From assembly GCA_002726245.1 (NCBI GenBank), contig PBSM01000220.1, forward strand, positions 1 to 50,665: a stretch of DNA of 50,665 bases, given 5' to 3'. Within the stretch, counting starts at the first letter, position 1; each line of letters opens with the position of its first letter. The translations under genes were made by a program, and so were the position numbers. The notes beneath the pieces were generated by a model that was not told the origin of the DNA, did not search any database, and was given only the letters and a program-made list of their open reading frames with translations. Origin of the DNA: Planctomycetaceae bacterium. GTDB taxonomy: Bacteria > Planctomycetota > Planctomycetia > Pirellulales > Pirellulaceae. Below are positions 26,484-36,021 of the stretch, piece by piece.

Positions 26484-28263
26484 CGTTGGGGCGACTCCGA
26501 CAGATCGTGTTCGATCTCTTCTTCCAGCATGCCTTGAATCTTCCACAGACTGGCGTACGGGCCGTCCCTATTCAGTAGTTCTTCGTGCGTGCCTTGTTGC
26601 AACAGGCGACCGTGGTCGAGCACGAAAATGCGATCGGCCAGTCGGGTCGATGACAGACGGTGGGCGATGAGGATTGTCGTCTTCTTCCCATGCCGAGACG
26701 CCAGGTCTTGCAAAATGTGTGCCTCGGTCCTGGTATCGACGGCACTAAGGCTGTCGTCAAGCACGAGTATTTCGGGGCTCTTCAGAAGCGCTCGAGCGGT
26801 CGCCAAGCGCTGCCGCTGCCCACCGGAGAGCGTCACACCCCGTTCGCCGACCTTGGTTTCATAGCCATGTTCGAACTCGACGATGTTCTCATGAATGTCC
26901 GCCGCCTTAGCGGTTTCTTCCACTTCATGATCGGCGGCCGAATTGCGGCCGAGGACGACGTTTTCGCGCACGGTCTTCGAATAAAGAAACGGATCCTGCA
27001 ACACCATGCCGAACGCCTCGCGCACCGCAGCGCGATTGAGCGTTTTCAGTTCGCGCCGGCCAATCGTGATCGAGCCATTTTCATAGTCGTACAATCGCAC
27101 GAGCAGGTTTACGAGCGTCGACTTGCCGGCACCGGGCGGACCAAGCATCGCGACCGTTTCGCCCTCTCTAATTGACAGCGAGAGATTGTCCAACGCCGGC
27201 CGACCATCGCCATACGAAAAAGTGAGATTGCGCACGTCGATGTCACCGCGCATTGGTGTTTCCGTCGCGGGTTCTTCGCTTTCCGGGTGGACATTCAATA
27301 CCTCTTGGATGCGACCGATCGCGACGGCCGCCTTGCCCGAGTCCGCAAGAACGCGGCCGAAATGGCGGATGGGCCAGATGATCGTTCGCAGCAGCCAAAA
27401 GAAAAGAACCCAAGTCCCCAAAGAGATCGTTCCTTGCATGACGAAATATCCGCCGCCAATCAGCGCCAGGCCGATCTGGCTCATAGCCAACAAGTCGGAA
27501 AGCGTCCAGTAATTACCCAGCGCCATGAACAACCGAAATTCCAAGTCGCGAAACTCGCCATTGCGATTTGAGAACTTTTCAATTTCAACCTTCTGCCGCG
27601 CGAACGCGTGCACCACGCGAATGCCGGTGAGGTTCTCTTACAGAACGGTTGTCAGTCGCCCTTCTGCTTCATCGACTTGCTGAAAGAGCTTGCGTGCCTT
27701 CCGGAAGAACGATATCGCGAACAGGATGATGATCGGGAACAGCGCCAGCGACAGCAGGCTCATCCACACGCCTTGCGACAGCATGATCGGAATCGCGATC
27801 AGTAAGAACAGCGAGACGCGGGCGATCTCGACGATCTGCGCCGAAAGAAACACGCGCAGCGTTTCCACGTCCGAAGAACAACGCGCACCAGATCGCCGGT
27901 ATCCGCTTTGTCGTGATACGCACACGGCAAACGTTCCAAGTGAGCGTAAAGTTGGTGCCGGAGTTGGCGGACGATCCCTTCACTCGCCTGGGCCGCCCAT
28001 CGCCCGCGAAGATAGGTGAATAGTCCGTGCAAGGCGTTGAACGTGACGATTCCCGCCGCGGCGGGCAAGAGCACTTCCCAAAAGCTGGCATCGCCGGCCG
28101 CGATGGCATCGAGCGTTAACTTCAATATGTATGGCACCAAGAACAGAAAAACAGTGCCAACGGCCATTGCCCCGATGGCGGCTGCGTACCTTGCCCGTTG
28201 TCCCGAAGTGATCGCCCACAGTGTACGCTGGGGAGTCGTCGTTGTGGGGCTGTCTTCGATCAC
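26480..28263 (-). pseudogene. ABC exporter half-transporter, first of pair (inactivated)
   Basis: A second permease-ATPase half, probably the heterodimer partner of the downstream one. The N-terminal part begins MIEDSPTTTTPQRTLW at 28263; the membrane domain passes through HLERLPCAYHDKADTGDLV. A frameshift near 27884-27887, fitting loss of one A in a CAG codon, and a TAA at 27638-27640 in place of CAA (LTTVL-stop-ENLTG) interrupt it. From VHAFARQKVEIEKF onward the frame is open to 26480, with Walker A GPPGAGKST, LSGGQRQR, Walker B ILVLDDSLSAVD and the H-loop IAHRLSS all intact. The open 3' part could still give an ATPase fragment but not a full transporter. Confidence 0.85.
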
Positions 28264-28662
28264 TCGGCTAACATCTTGATCGGTTAAGGTGCCGTTTGTG
28301 CGCTAAACCCGAGTGGCAACGGCAGATGGAAAACGAACGCATCGACTGACCGTGCGCCAAGGGGGGGCAAGCTTCCCAGTGAAAGGTTCGCTCCCGGACG
28401 CATCAATCTAGCGAATTCGCTCGCCGCCGACATGCCCCTGCCTCATATTAAGGTCGCCTTCGCCCCTGCTGCTGAATCCTTCTGCGCAGTGCGGCCAGAG
28501 CGAGGAGCTACGGACTAATGACCGGTGTCCGCCGAGCCCCACCTCTCGCGCTCGGTTAACGTGAATGGGACTGAGTCCCGGGATGAATAAATCCCCAAGA
28601 GGCACCCCGCCACTCACTCCCCACCAGGTTGAAGGTTTACTTTGCGAACTCGGCACCAGATC
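28264..28662. other. Gene-free stretch, no recognised content
   Basis: Between the ABC operon start and the second direct-repeat copy no credible coding frame, RNA gene or clear repeat was recognised. It includes a G-run at 28361-28367. By position it would carry the promoter of the former ABC operon and any decayed remainder of the duplicated segment, but no similarity to the GT2 or GT-C genes could be seen by eye. Confidence 0.5.
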
Positions 28663-28897
28663 AGATCGCCGACAACCGTTTCGGAACAATTAACAATTAC
28701 AGTTTACCTAATGCTCGCAGTTAACATCGTCTCGGCAACCTACGCCAGTATGAATCCCTGTTCTCATCCGTGGATCTTCGATTATTGGTCGATCCTGGAG
28801 TGGATTTCATACTGATCGCGATGCGTTCTCTCCGCGCGTCTGGCCAGTTTTAGGGCGGTTCGATAAACTGAGAAGTGCGCCCAGGGACGAACATCTT
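28663..28897 (+). pseudogene. Duplicated C-terminal fragment of the GT-C-like gene (direct repeat copy 2)
   Basis: The frame YLMLAVNIVSATYASMNPCSHPW and on to WSILEWISY-stop (TGA at 28813-28815) matches the last residues of the GT-C-like protein (YLMLAVSIVSATYASMNPWSHSW ... WIAY-stop), and similarity continues about 80 bases past the stop to near 28897. There is no start and no upstream part of the gene, so it is a dead fragment. The similarity begins at AGATCG (24405 and 28663) and includes a 7-base insertion near 28690. Confidence 0.85.
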
Positions 28898-28920
28898 TGT
28901 ATCTACCGATCTTTGGTTAG

Positions 28921-29100
28921 CCACGAGCGGCGGCAGGTGATAGCCTGGGGCGTAAGCCCCAGGTGCGAGTCCAAGAAGGAACCAAGCCCCGAAGGGGCGA
29001 CATGGAACGACGCGTTATCCGACAATGTCGCGCCTCCTGGGCTTGGGTGTTGACTGATATGATTTCGGGGTTCACACCCCCGGCTACTACCTGTCGTCCC
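28921..29100. repeat. Palindromic repeat block with CCTGGGGC/GCCCCAGG core
   Basis: An 8-bp perfect hairpin CCTGGGGC-GTAA-GCCCCAGG lies at 28944-28963, preceded by AGCGGCGGCAG, and a second hairpin GCCCC-GAA-GGGGC lies at about 28987-28999. The same core, with the same AGCGGCGGCA prefix, occurs at 50535-50554. The block resembles dispersed REP-type elements of planctomycetes, which are thought to be moved by IS200-like transposases; none is encoded here. It sits directly upstream of the TGS GTPase gene. Confidence 0.75.
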
Positions 29101-29157
29101 GACGGGACTGAAGAAACTTGAGGATGAACTGCCTCGGCTCGCCAGTTCTGTATCGCT

Positions 29158-30153
29158 ATGCCAGCTAATCTCACACAGCAGTATCACAAAGCGGAAGCGG
29201 AGTATCGCCGCGCATCAACGCCGGATGAGGAGTTGCAGTGTTTGCAACTGATGCTACGTGAGTTGCCGAAGCACAAAGGCACTGACAAGCTTCAAGCCGA
29301 TCTCAGGCAGAAGATCAGCCGGGCGAAGAAAGAAGTCGAATCACAAAGCAAACGCGGCGGTGGCAAGAGCGCGACTCTGCGGATTCCTCGACAAGGTGCT
29401 GGCCGCGCGGTGTTGCTCGGCGGCCCGAATGCTGGGAAGAGCCAGTTAATGACGAGCATTACGAAGGCCTCGCCAGCGGTCGCCCCCTATCCTTTCACGA
29501 CTCATCAACCGTCTCCAGGCATGATGCCGTTCGAAGATATCTCGGTCCAACTGATCGACACACGACCGATTACCGAGGACGTTTTCGATCCCGTGACGCA
29601 AGGACTCGTCCGCGGGGCTGACTTGGTCGTGCTGCTGGTCGATTTGGGAGCCGATGAGGGAATTGAACAGCTACACGAGTTGATCGACAAGCTGGCATCG
29701 ACCAAGACACGCCTCGCGACAACATCCTACCTGGATCAGAGCGACATGGGAGTCTCCTTTACAAGCACTGTCTTGGCCCCCAACAAGATTGATCTGCTGG
29801 GGGCTATCGTCCGACTTGAATTCTTACATGAGTTCTGCCCTCTCGACTTTCCTGAGTTCGCCATCTCAGCGGAACAAGGACTGGGCCTCGACGAGTTAAA
29901 GCGGGCGATTTATGAAGCGATGGATGTTGTGCGCATCTATACGAAGTTACCGACCGCGAAGGAGCCCGATTACGACAAGCCGTTTACCATTCGACGAGGT
30001 GGGACGCTGCTGGACATCGCGGGACAGATCCACAAAGACATGGCGACGAATCTCAAGTTCGCGAGAGTTTGGGGCAGCGAGGTTCACGACGGAACAACGG
30101 TCAAGGGGGACTATGTGCTGCACGACAAGGACATTGTGGAGTTGCATGCGTAG
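29158..30153 (+). CDS. TGS-domain GTPase, Obg/DRG-like
   Basis: A 331-residue P-loop GTPase. A charged helical N-terminus (1-75) precedes the G domain: G1 GGPNAGKS at 88-95, a switch I region YPFTTHQPSPGMM as in Obg/DRG proteins, G3 reading LIDTRPI, G4 NKID and G5 ISAE. A TGS domain closes the protein (FTIRRGGTLLDIAGQIHKDM...GDYVLHDKDIVELHA). Obg/DRG GTPases act in ribosome assembly or translation. The G3 motif DxxG is DTRP here, missing the Gly that contacts the gamma-phosphate, so hydrolysis may be altered. A perfect palindrome follows the stop by 14 bases. Confidence 0.85.
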   Translation: MPANLTQQYHKAEAEYRRASTPDEELQCLQLMLRELPKHKGTDKLQADLRQKISRAKKEVESQSKRGGGKSATLRIPRQGAGRAVLLGGPNAGKSQLMTSITKASPAVAPYPFTTHQPSPGMMPFEDISVQLIDTRPITEDVFDPVTQGLVRGADLVVLLVDLGADEGIEQLHELIDKLASTKTRLATTSYLDQSDMGVSFTSTVLAPNKIDLLGAIVRLEFLHEFCPLDFPEFAISAEQGLGLDELKRAIYEAMDVVRIYTKLPTAKEPDYDKPFTIRRGGTLLDIAGQIHKDMATNLKFARVWGSEVHDGTTVKGDYVLHDKDIVELHA

Positions 30154-30166
30154 TAGGAACAATACT

Positions 30167-30239
30167 GTTTAACCGCAAGCCGGAGGCGTGCGTTTCGCTG
30201 CGGTAGAAGAGAACGCACGCCTCCGGCTTGCGGTTAAAC
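30167..30239. repeat. Perfect 28-bp palindromic repeat (GTTTAACC family)
   Basis: Arms at 30167-30194 and 30212-30239 are exact reverse complements over 28 bases around a 17-base loop. The left arm starts GTTTAACCGCAAGCCGGAGG. The same arm sequence flanks a different loop at 42087-42165, and a shorter relative is at 39196-39232. It sits between the GTPase stop and the polX start and could end transcription of one while acting as a REP-like element. Confidence 0.9.
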
Positions 30240-30272
30240 GAACAGGGGCTTCCAAACACAACATCGGACTCA

Positions 30273-32009
30273 ATGAATAACGCTCGTATTGCGGACATCT
30301 TTGATGAGATTGGCGACTTGCTTGAGTTTCAGGCAGCGAATCCGTTCCGCGTGCGCGCTTATCGCAACGGCGCACGAGTGATTGGCGATCTCACCGAACC
30401 AGTCGCGGTCGTGCTGCAAGACACAGAGCGCAAGCTCACCGATCTCGACGGTATCGGCAAAGATCTTGCAGAGAAGATCGCTATGCTTGTCGAGACGGGT
30501 CAGCTCGAACAACATCAGAAGCTATTGAACGAAGTGCCGTCCACCGTCCTCGCTGTCATGCGAGTTCCCGGCTTGGGACCGAAGAAGGCGGCAGCGCTCT
30601 ACAAAGAACTCAACATTGCGACGTTAGATCAGTTGAAGGCAGCTTGCGAAGCCGAGAAGGTGCGCGAGCTGAAAGGATTCGGTGCCAAGGCCGAACAGGC
30701 GATACTACACGGCATCAGCATCGCAGCCGCTGCTAATCAGCGGATCTATTGGGCCAAGGCTGACGAAGTGGCGCACGCGATGCGTGAGCATCTAGCCGCT
30801 TGCAAGAGGATCGAGAAGCTAGAACTTGCCGGAAGTTATCGCCGAGGCAAAGAGACCGTGGGCGACCTGGACGTGCTTGTCGTCTCGGAGAATCCGAGCG
30901 AAGTGATGGAATGGTTCGCGGCGTTCGAAGACGCTGCCGAAACGATCGTTTCCGGCGGAACGAAGATGTCGATTCGAACGCACAAGGGTTTGCAGATCGA
31001 TCTGCGAGTCGTCCCTGCGGAGTCGTTTGGCGCGGCGTCACAGTACTTCACCGGTTCCAAAGATCACAACGTCATCGTGCGTGGCTTGGCAAAGCAGCGA
31101 GGCTTGAAGATCAACGAGTACGGCGTGTATCGCGTCGAAGGTGACAAAGAAACATACATCGCGGGCGCAACCGAAGAGGACGTCTACGCGACACTCGACC
31201 TTCCGGTCTTCCCGCCGGAGCTGCGCGAGGCACGTAAGGAGTTTGATTGGGCCGAGGCGAACGAGTTGCCTGAATTGATCGACGTGAAAGACATTCGTGG
31301 CGACTTGCACATGCATACGACGGCGACCGACGGACGGGCCACATTGCGAGAAATGACTGACGCCGCCCGATCACGAGGCTTGAAGTACATCGCTATCACT
31401 GACCATTCGAAACGAGTGTCGATGGCGATGGGGCTCGACGAGACGCGTGTACTCGAGCAGTGGGCGATGATCGACGAATTGAATGAAGAACTCGGCAAGG
31501 ACTTCACCGTTCTGAAAGGCATTGAGTGTGACATCCTCGAGAAAGGCGGGATGGACTTGCCCGACGACGTACTAGCTCAAGCGGATTGGGTTCTGGCGAG
31601 TGTGCATTACGGACAGCAGCAACCGCGACAACAGATCACAGACCGCATCGTTGAAGCCATCGAGAACCCGAACGTCACGGCGATTGCGCATCCAACGGGG
31701 CGATTAATCAATCGGCGTGAAGCCTATGAGATCGACTTGGATGCGGTGTTTGCGGCAACCGTCGAACACGGAAAGCTACTCGAATTGAACGCGAACCCGG
31801 CTCGTTTGGACTTGAACGACGTCTACTGTGCCGCCGCGAAGGCGCATGGGATTCCAATTGTCATCAACACCGATGCGCATAGCACGGAAGGACTCGACTG
31901 CCTGCCTTACGGTGTACTGCAAGCTCGTCGTGCCGGCTTGACCAAAGCCGACGTGGCGAACACTCGGACTTGGAGGCAACTGAAACAACTTATCGGTGGG
32001 AGGCGGTAG
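30273..32009 (+). CDS. polX: DNA polymerase X family with PHP exonuclease domain
   Basis: A 578-residue bacterial PolX. Helix-hairpin-helix elements (LDGIGKDLAEKIAML, PGLGPKKAAALYKEL, LKGFGAKAEQAIL) are followed by the nucleotidyltransferase core GSYRRGKETVGDLDVLV with its DxD metal ligands and YFTGSKDHNVIVR. The C-terminal PHP domain has all usual metal sites: HMHTTATDG, ITDHS, GIECDIL, ASVHYG, IAHPTG and NTDAHS. PolX fills short gaps and trims 3' ends in base-excision repair. The start at 30273 is chosen because the in-frame ATG at 30228 lies inside the palindrome. The next gene starts only a few bases after the stop, so polX and the MMPL gene are probably co-transcribed. Confidence 0.93.
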   Translation: MNNARIADIFDEIGDLLEFQAANPFRVRAYRNGARVIGDLTEPVAVVLQDTERKLTDLDGIGKDLAEKIAMLVETGQLEQHQKLLNEVPSTVLAVMRVPGLGPKKAAALYKELNIATLDQLKAACEAEKVRELKGFGAKAEQAILHGISIAAAANQRIYWAKADEVAHAMREHLAACKRIEKLELAGSYRRGKETVGDLDVLVVSENPSEVMEWFAAFEDAAETIVSGGTKMSIRTHKGLQIDLRVVPAESFGAASQYFTGSKDHNVIVRGLAKQRGLKINEYGVYRVEGDKETYIAGATEEDVYATLDLPVFPPELREARKEFDWAEANELPELIDVKDIRGDLHMHTTATDGRATLREMTDAARSRGLKYIAITDHSKRVSMAMGLDETRVLEQWAMIDELNEELGKDFTVLKGIECDILEKGGMDLPDDVLAQADWVLASVHYGQQQPRQQITDRIVEAIENPNVTAIAHPTGRLINRREAYEIDLDAVFAATVEHGKLLELNANPARLDLNDVYCAAAKAHGIPIVINTDAHSTEGLDCLPYGVLQARRAGLTKADVANTRTWRQLKQLIGGRR

Positions 32010-32013
32010 CGGT

Positions 32014-34620
32014 TTGACAACGCCATCCATCTACTATCGCTATCGACTCGTCATCTTTGCGTTTTTTGCGATCGCAACGCCGTTCGCGATCTGGGGCGCA
32101 AACCAGGCAGTGAAGAACAACTCGAACAACATCGAGGACTGGTTGCCACCCTCGTTCGAAGAGACAAAGCAACTGCTGTGGTTCGCCGACGAGTTTGGTA
32201 GCGACGCGTTCTTGATGGTCAGTTGGGAGGGCTGCTCGCTGGAAGATCCACGAGCTACAAGCTACGCGACTGAACTGAGAAAGCCTTTCGATGTCGATAC
32301 CGATGCGAGTCTGCTGCCCTTTCATGAGGTGATTAGTGGCACAGAGGCATTCGAGCAGATGATGGAACCGCCGCTTGAGCTGTCGCGCCGCGATGCGAAA
32401 GCGAGGCTCGGCGGGTGGGCGGTCGGCCAAGACGGCGAGACGAGTTGCGTGGTGGCGGTCTTCACGGTCGAAGGAGCGCAATACCGCCATGCGGTCATTG
32501 ATCACATGTATTCGGTCGCGGATCGAGTGCCTGGCTTATCGCCGAGTGACCTGCGCATGGCGGGCTCGGTTGTGGATTCGGTTGCTATCGATCGCGCCAG
32601 CAACGAAGGGTTGGTGTCGCTGAGTATTGTATCGTTCTCGCTTTGTTTTCTGTTGATGTACTTGCTGTTTCGCAGCTTCTTGTTGGCCGGCATGGTCTTT
32701 CTGAATGCTCTCTTTTGCCAGCAGATGAGTCTGGCCCTGATTCACTTCTCCGGCACGCAGATGGATAGCGTGCTACTCATAGTACCGCTGCTGGTTTTCG
32801 TATTAGTGGTATCCGCAGGCGTCCATTTGGCGAACTACTACCGTGATGCCGTTCGCGAGAATGGGTTAGAGGGAGCGCCGCTCCGAGCCGTGTTGGATGC
32901 AATTTCGCCATGTTGGCTGGCGTCGTTGACCACGGCTTTGGGATTGGGCTCTCTGTTGGTGAGTTTTCTCGTCCCGGTTCGCAAGTTCGGCACATTCGCT
33001 TGCCTGGCGGTGGTCCTGGGGACCGCGGTGTTGTTCTTGTTGTTGCCAGCTCAAATGGAACAAGCGCCTCCCCGCCGAGCCGCCAGAAACTGGAAGCCCA
33101 ACGACTCAAGCGGTGGGCGCTTCTGGGACTGGGTGCTTGCGGTTGTTCGACAACTGCGATATCCGATCTTGGCCGCCGCGCTACTGCTCACGGCTGTGAG
33201 TCTCTATGGCGTATTTCAACTCCGTGCGAGCGTTCGTATCCACGCGATGTTTCTCCCCGAATCGCGTATCCTGAAGGACTATGAATGGCTGGAGGACCGT
33301 GTCGGTCCGTTAGTTCCTGTCGAGGTCGTCTTGCGTTTTCCCAAGCAAGAGGATGGAAACGTCAAGCCTTCGATGTTACTGCGAATGCAGTTGGTAGATC
33401 GCGTTCATCAGGCGGCGCTGAATGTCGATGGAATCGGGGCAGCGCTGTCGGCGTGGAATTTCTGTCCACCTATGCAAGGTTTGTATGGGCGTGGTGCCAG
33501 ACAGATCGCGCGACGTTCCGTGTTTGAAAAGAACCTGATCAAGAACCGCGACGCATTCCAAGAGATGGCGCTGCTGCGCGAAAACGCGAAGGAAGAACTG
33601 TGGCGAGTTAGTGGTCGCGCGTTCGCGGGGATGGGGCTGGACTACACGGGCGTCATGGAGGAGTTGGCAGCGACTGTCGATCCCATTCTTGATGCAGCGA
33701 ATCAACAAGGGTTCGGCGGAGTCACTGCCATCTATTGCGGAGGCGTACCGCTCGTCCAAAAGGCTCAAGATCAGATGATGAAGGACCTGATCAAGAGCTT
33801 CATCGTTGCCTTTGCCTTCATTGGCGGCATGATGATTGTACTGATGTTCGGTTTATCGATAAACGACTTGCGACAAGCAGATTCCATGTCCATGCGGACG
33901 GCGATACTACTTCGCAGCGGCAGCGCCGGCGCAATCGCGATGCTGCCGAACATCTTGCCTTGCGTCGCGGTGCTTGGCGCGATGGGGCTGGCTCATCTCA
34001 AGATCGAAATCGGTTCGATGATGACAGCCAGCGTAGCGCTCGGCATCGCCGTGGACGATACGCTGCACTTCATCACCTGGTTCCGCCGCGAGCTCGGCGA
34101 AGGCAAGAGCCGTCGCGACGCAGTACGTCACGCTTACGACAAGTGTGGTGCGGCGATGGTGCAGACATCGTGTATCTGCGGCTTCGGCCTGCTCGTCTAC
34201 TCACTCAGTCCCTTCGTGCCGATTGCTCGCTTCTCTTGGGTGATGTTTGCCATGCTCGGTTCGGCGCTGGTCGTCGATCTGATTGTTTTGCCGGCGATCC
34301 TGCTGAGTCCACTAGGTGCGACATTCGAACCCCAGCGTCCAACCACCACCAGCGATCAAGACTCAGCAATCGAACCAAGGGACCGCAAACGCCGCACGCG
34401 CCGCGGAGTGGACTGGATCGAAGATATCGTCGTGAGTGTTGCTTACTTGAGCGGCGCAGTCCTCGGAGCACTCTACGCATATGCGTCGCTGCGCGAGATT
34501 GCACCCGCTTTGATTAGCTGCATGGCGGGAGGAGCTTTGGGCGGTCTGCTCGCTTACTGTGCGGTCACTGCACTGTTTTTAGCGGTGAATCCGACCCGTG
34601 ATCGTGGTCACGGGTCGTGA
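32014..34620 (+). CDS. MMPL/RND-type membrane exporter
   Basis: An 868-residue transporter with two repeats of one TM helix, a large external loop and a bundle of TM helices, as in MMPL/HpnN proteins. The second bundle has GVAVDDTLHF-like GIAVDDTLHFITWF, carrying the Asp residues of the proton relay. A further pair of hydrophobic helices (about 810-860) follows the second bundle, an addition to the usual core. A TTG at 32014 preceded at 8-9 nt by GGGAGG is the likely start; a GTG at 31996 would overlap polX and lacks a site. Family members export lipids or hopanoids to the outer membrane; the substrate here is unknown. Coupling to polX does not suggest a shared role. Confidence 0.8.
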   Translation: MTTPSIYYRYRLVIFAFFAIATPFAIWGANQAVKNNSNNIEDWLPPSFEETKQLLWFADEFGSDAFLMVSWEGCSLEDPRATSYATELRKPFDVDTDASLLPFHEVISGTEAFEQMMEPPLELSRRDAKARLGGWAVGQDGETSCVVAVFTVEGAQYRHAVIDHMYSVADRVPGLSPSDLRMAGSVVDSVAIDRASNEGLVSLSIVSFSLCFLLMYLLFRSFLLAGMVFLNALFCQQMSLALIHFSGTQMDSVLLIVPLLVFVLVVSAGVHLANYYRDAVRENGLEGAPLRAVLDAISPCWLASLTTALGLGSLLVSFLVPVRKFGTFACLAVVLGTAVLFLLLPAQMEQAPPRRAARNWKPNDSSGGRFWDWVLAVVRQLRYPILAAALLLTAVSLYGVFQLRASVRIHAMFLPESRILKDYEWLEDRVGPLVPVEVVLRFPKQEDGNVKPSMLLRMQLVDRVHQAALNVDGIGAALSAWNFCPPMQGLYGRGARQIARRSVFEKNLIKNRDAFQEMALLRENAKEELWRVSGRAFAGMGLDYTGVMEELAATVDPILDAANQQGFGGVTAIYCGGVPLVQKAQDQMMKDLIKSFIVAFAFIGGMMIVLMFGLSINDLRQADSMSMRTAILLRSGSAGAIAMLPNILPCVAVLGAMGLAHLKIEIGSMMTASVALGIAVDDTLHFITWFRRELGEGKSRRDAVRHAYDKCGAAMVQTSCICGFGLLVYSLSPFVPIARFSWVMFAMLGSALVVDLIVLPAILLSPLGATFEPQRPTTTSDQDSAIEPRDRKRRTRRGVDWIEDIVVSVAYLSGAVLGALYAYASLREIAPALISCMAGGALGGLLAYCAVTALFLAVNPTRDRGHGS
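34593..34616. repeat. 9-bp inverted repeat at the MMPL 3' end
   Basis: GACCCGTGA (34593-34601) and TCACGGGTC (34608-34616) form a GC-rich hairpin with a 6-nt loop across the last codons of the transporter gene. No T-run follows, so a Rho-independent terminator is possible but weak. Confidence 0.4.
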
Positions 34621-34739
34621 TAGGATTTGACCGCGTCTTGAGCCCCGCAACGACGCGAGAAACGCTGGTACACTAGTGCTCCCCATGCCTACCGACTGCC
34701 ACGCCGTTCCATCAACCTTGTGATCGGTCGAGGAATCCG

Positions 34740-36021
34740 ATGCGTCAGCTTCGCAACTGTTACCCGGTTCTTGCATTCGCGATTCTTCTTGCGCAAACGA
34801 ACTGCTTCGCCGCCGAGAGCGAAACCGTGTCATTCAATCGCGACGTGCGGCCGATTTTGGCGGAGAAGTGTTTCGCTTGCCACGGTCCTGATACGAATCA
34901 GCGCGAAGCCGACTTGCGGCTCGACCGTGAAGAAGGTGCCAAGGACTCGGCGATCGTTGCCGGGAAACCCGATGAGAGCAAACTTCTGCGGCGACTCACA
35001 ACCGACGATCCTAAGGAACGCATGCCGCCCGGATCGACCGGCAAGTCGGTATCCGATGCACAACTTGAAACGCTTCGACAGTGGATCGCACAAGGTGCGA
35101 AGTGGGAACAACACTGGTCGCTGCTTCGCCCCGAGAAGCCGCCAGTACCGGAACTGGCTGCAGACGCCGGAGCGGTCAACGACGTAGATCGCTTCATCCT
35201 CTCCTCGCTTCAAGACAACGGTCTGAAGGCGAGTCCGCTTGCCGATCGACGTACATTGCTGCGTCGGATCTCATTCGACTTGATCGGTCTGCCACCGACC
35301 GCCGTCGCAGTGCATGCATTCGCGGCAGACCAATCGCCGGACGCTTATCAGAAGGTCGTTGATTGGCTCTTGAAGTCGAAGCATTTTGGAGAGCGGATGG
35401 CGATGTACTGGCTTGATGTCGTTCGCTATGCCGACACCGGCGGGTATCACAGCGATAATCATCGCGACCTCACGCCCTATCGCGATTACGTAATCGATGC
35501 CTTCAACGGCAACATGCCCTTTGAACAGCTCGCCGGCGACTTACTCCCAGACGCGACAAACCGGCAGAAGATCGCTTCCGGTTACAACCGGCTGCTTCAA
35601 ACGACGCAAGAAGGCGCGCACAGCCCAAAGAGTACACGGCCAAGTACCAAGCCGATCGAGTCCGCAACACGGCAACGGGTGGCTAGGCGTGACAAGGGGA
35701 TGTGCTGAGTGTCACGACCATAAGTTCGATCCCTTCACGATGAAAGATTTCTACAGCTTCGGCGTTTTCTTTGCGGATGTCGAAGAGCGTGCCGTAGGTC
35801 AACAATCGCAAGTCGCCTTGCCAACGGAAGAACAGAGCTCGCAACTCGCGACGCTCGACCAGCAACTTGCCGAGCTGCGCACGAAGTACAACGAATCGCC
35901 TCCGGAGTACGTGGCAGTTCGCGACGCAATGTCCCCCAATTTTCGCACCTTCCGGCATTCCTACCACGCCAGGGCGAGGCTGTCTTGGCAGTGGAGCTAC
36001 GCCATCACGTTATGGCGATAG
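34740..36021 (+). pseudogene. Truncated and frameshifted PSCyt1-DUF1549 gene
   Basis: The 5' part encodes a signal peptide, a PSCyt1 heme site (CFACHGPD) and DUF1549 (VDRFILSSLQDNGL, RRISFDLIGLPPT, GERMAMYWLDVVRYADTGGYHSDNH), but the first frame stops at 35706-35708. Expected residues continue in other frames: QPKEYTAKYQADRVRNTAT after a shift near 35620, then WLGVTRGCAECHDHKFDPFTMKDFYSF after a second shift near 35680. After LRTKYNESPPE, near 35910, similarity ends and an unrelated tail runs to the stop at 36021. The DUF1553 half and a DUF1501 partner are missing, so roughly half of the gene is lost. GAGGAA precedes the ATG properly. Confidence 0.85.

Noticed and set aside
28408..28689. Open frame in the gap upstream of the ABC operon
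   Set aside because: No domain, no ribosome site and biased shadow-like composition; it ends in repeat-derived sequence.
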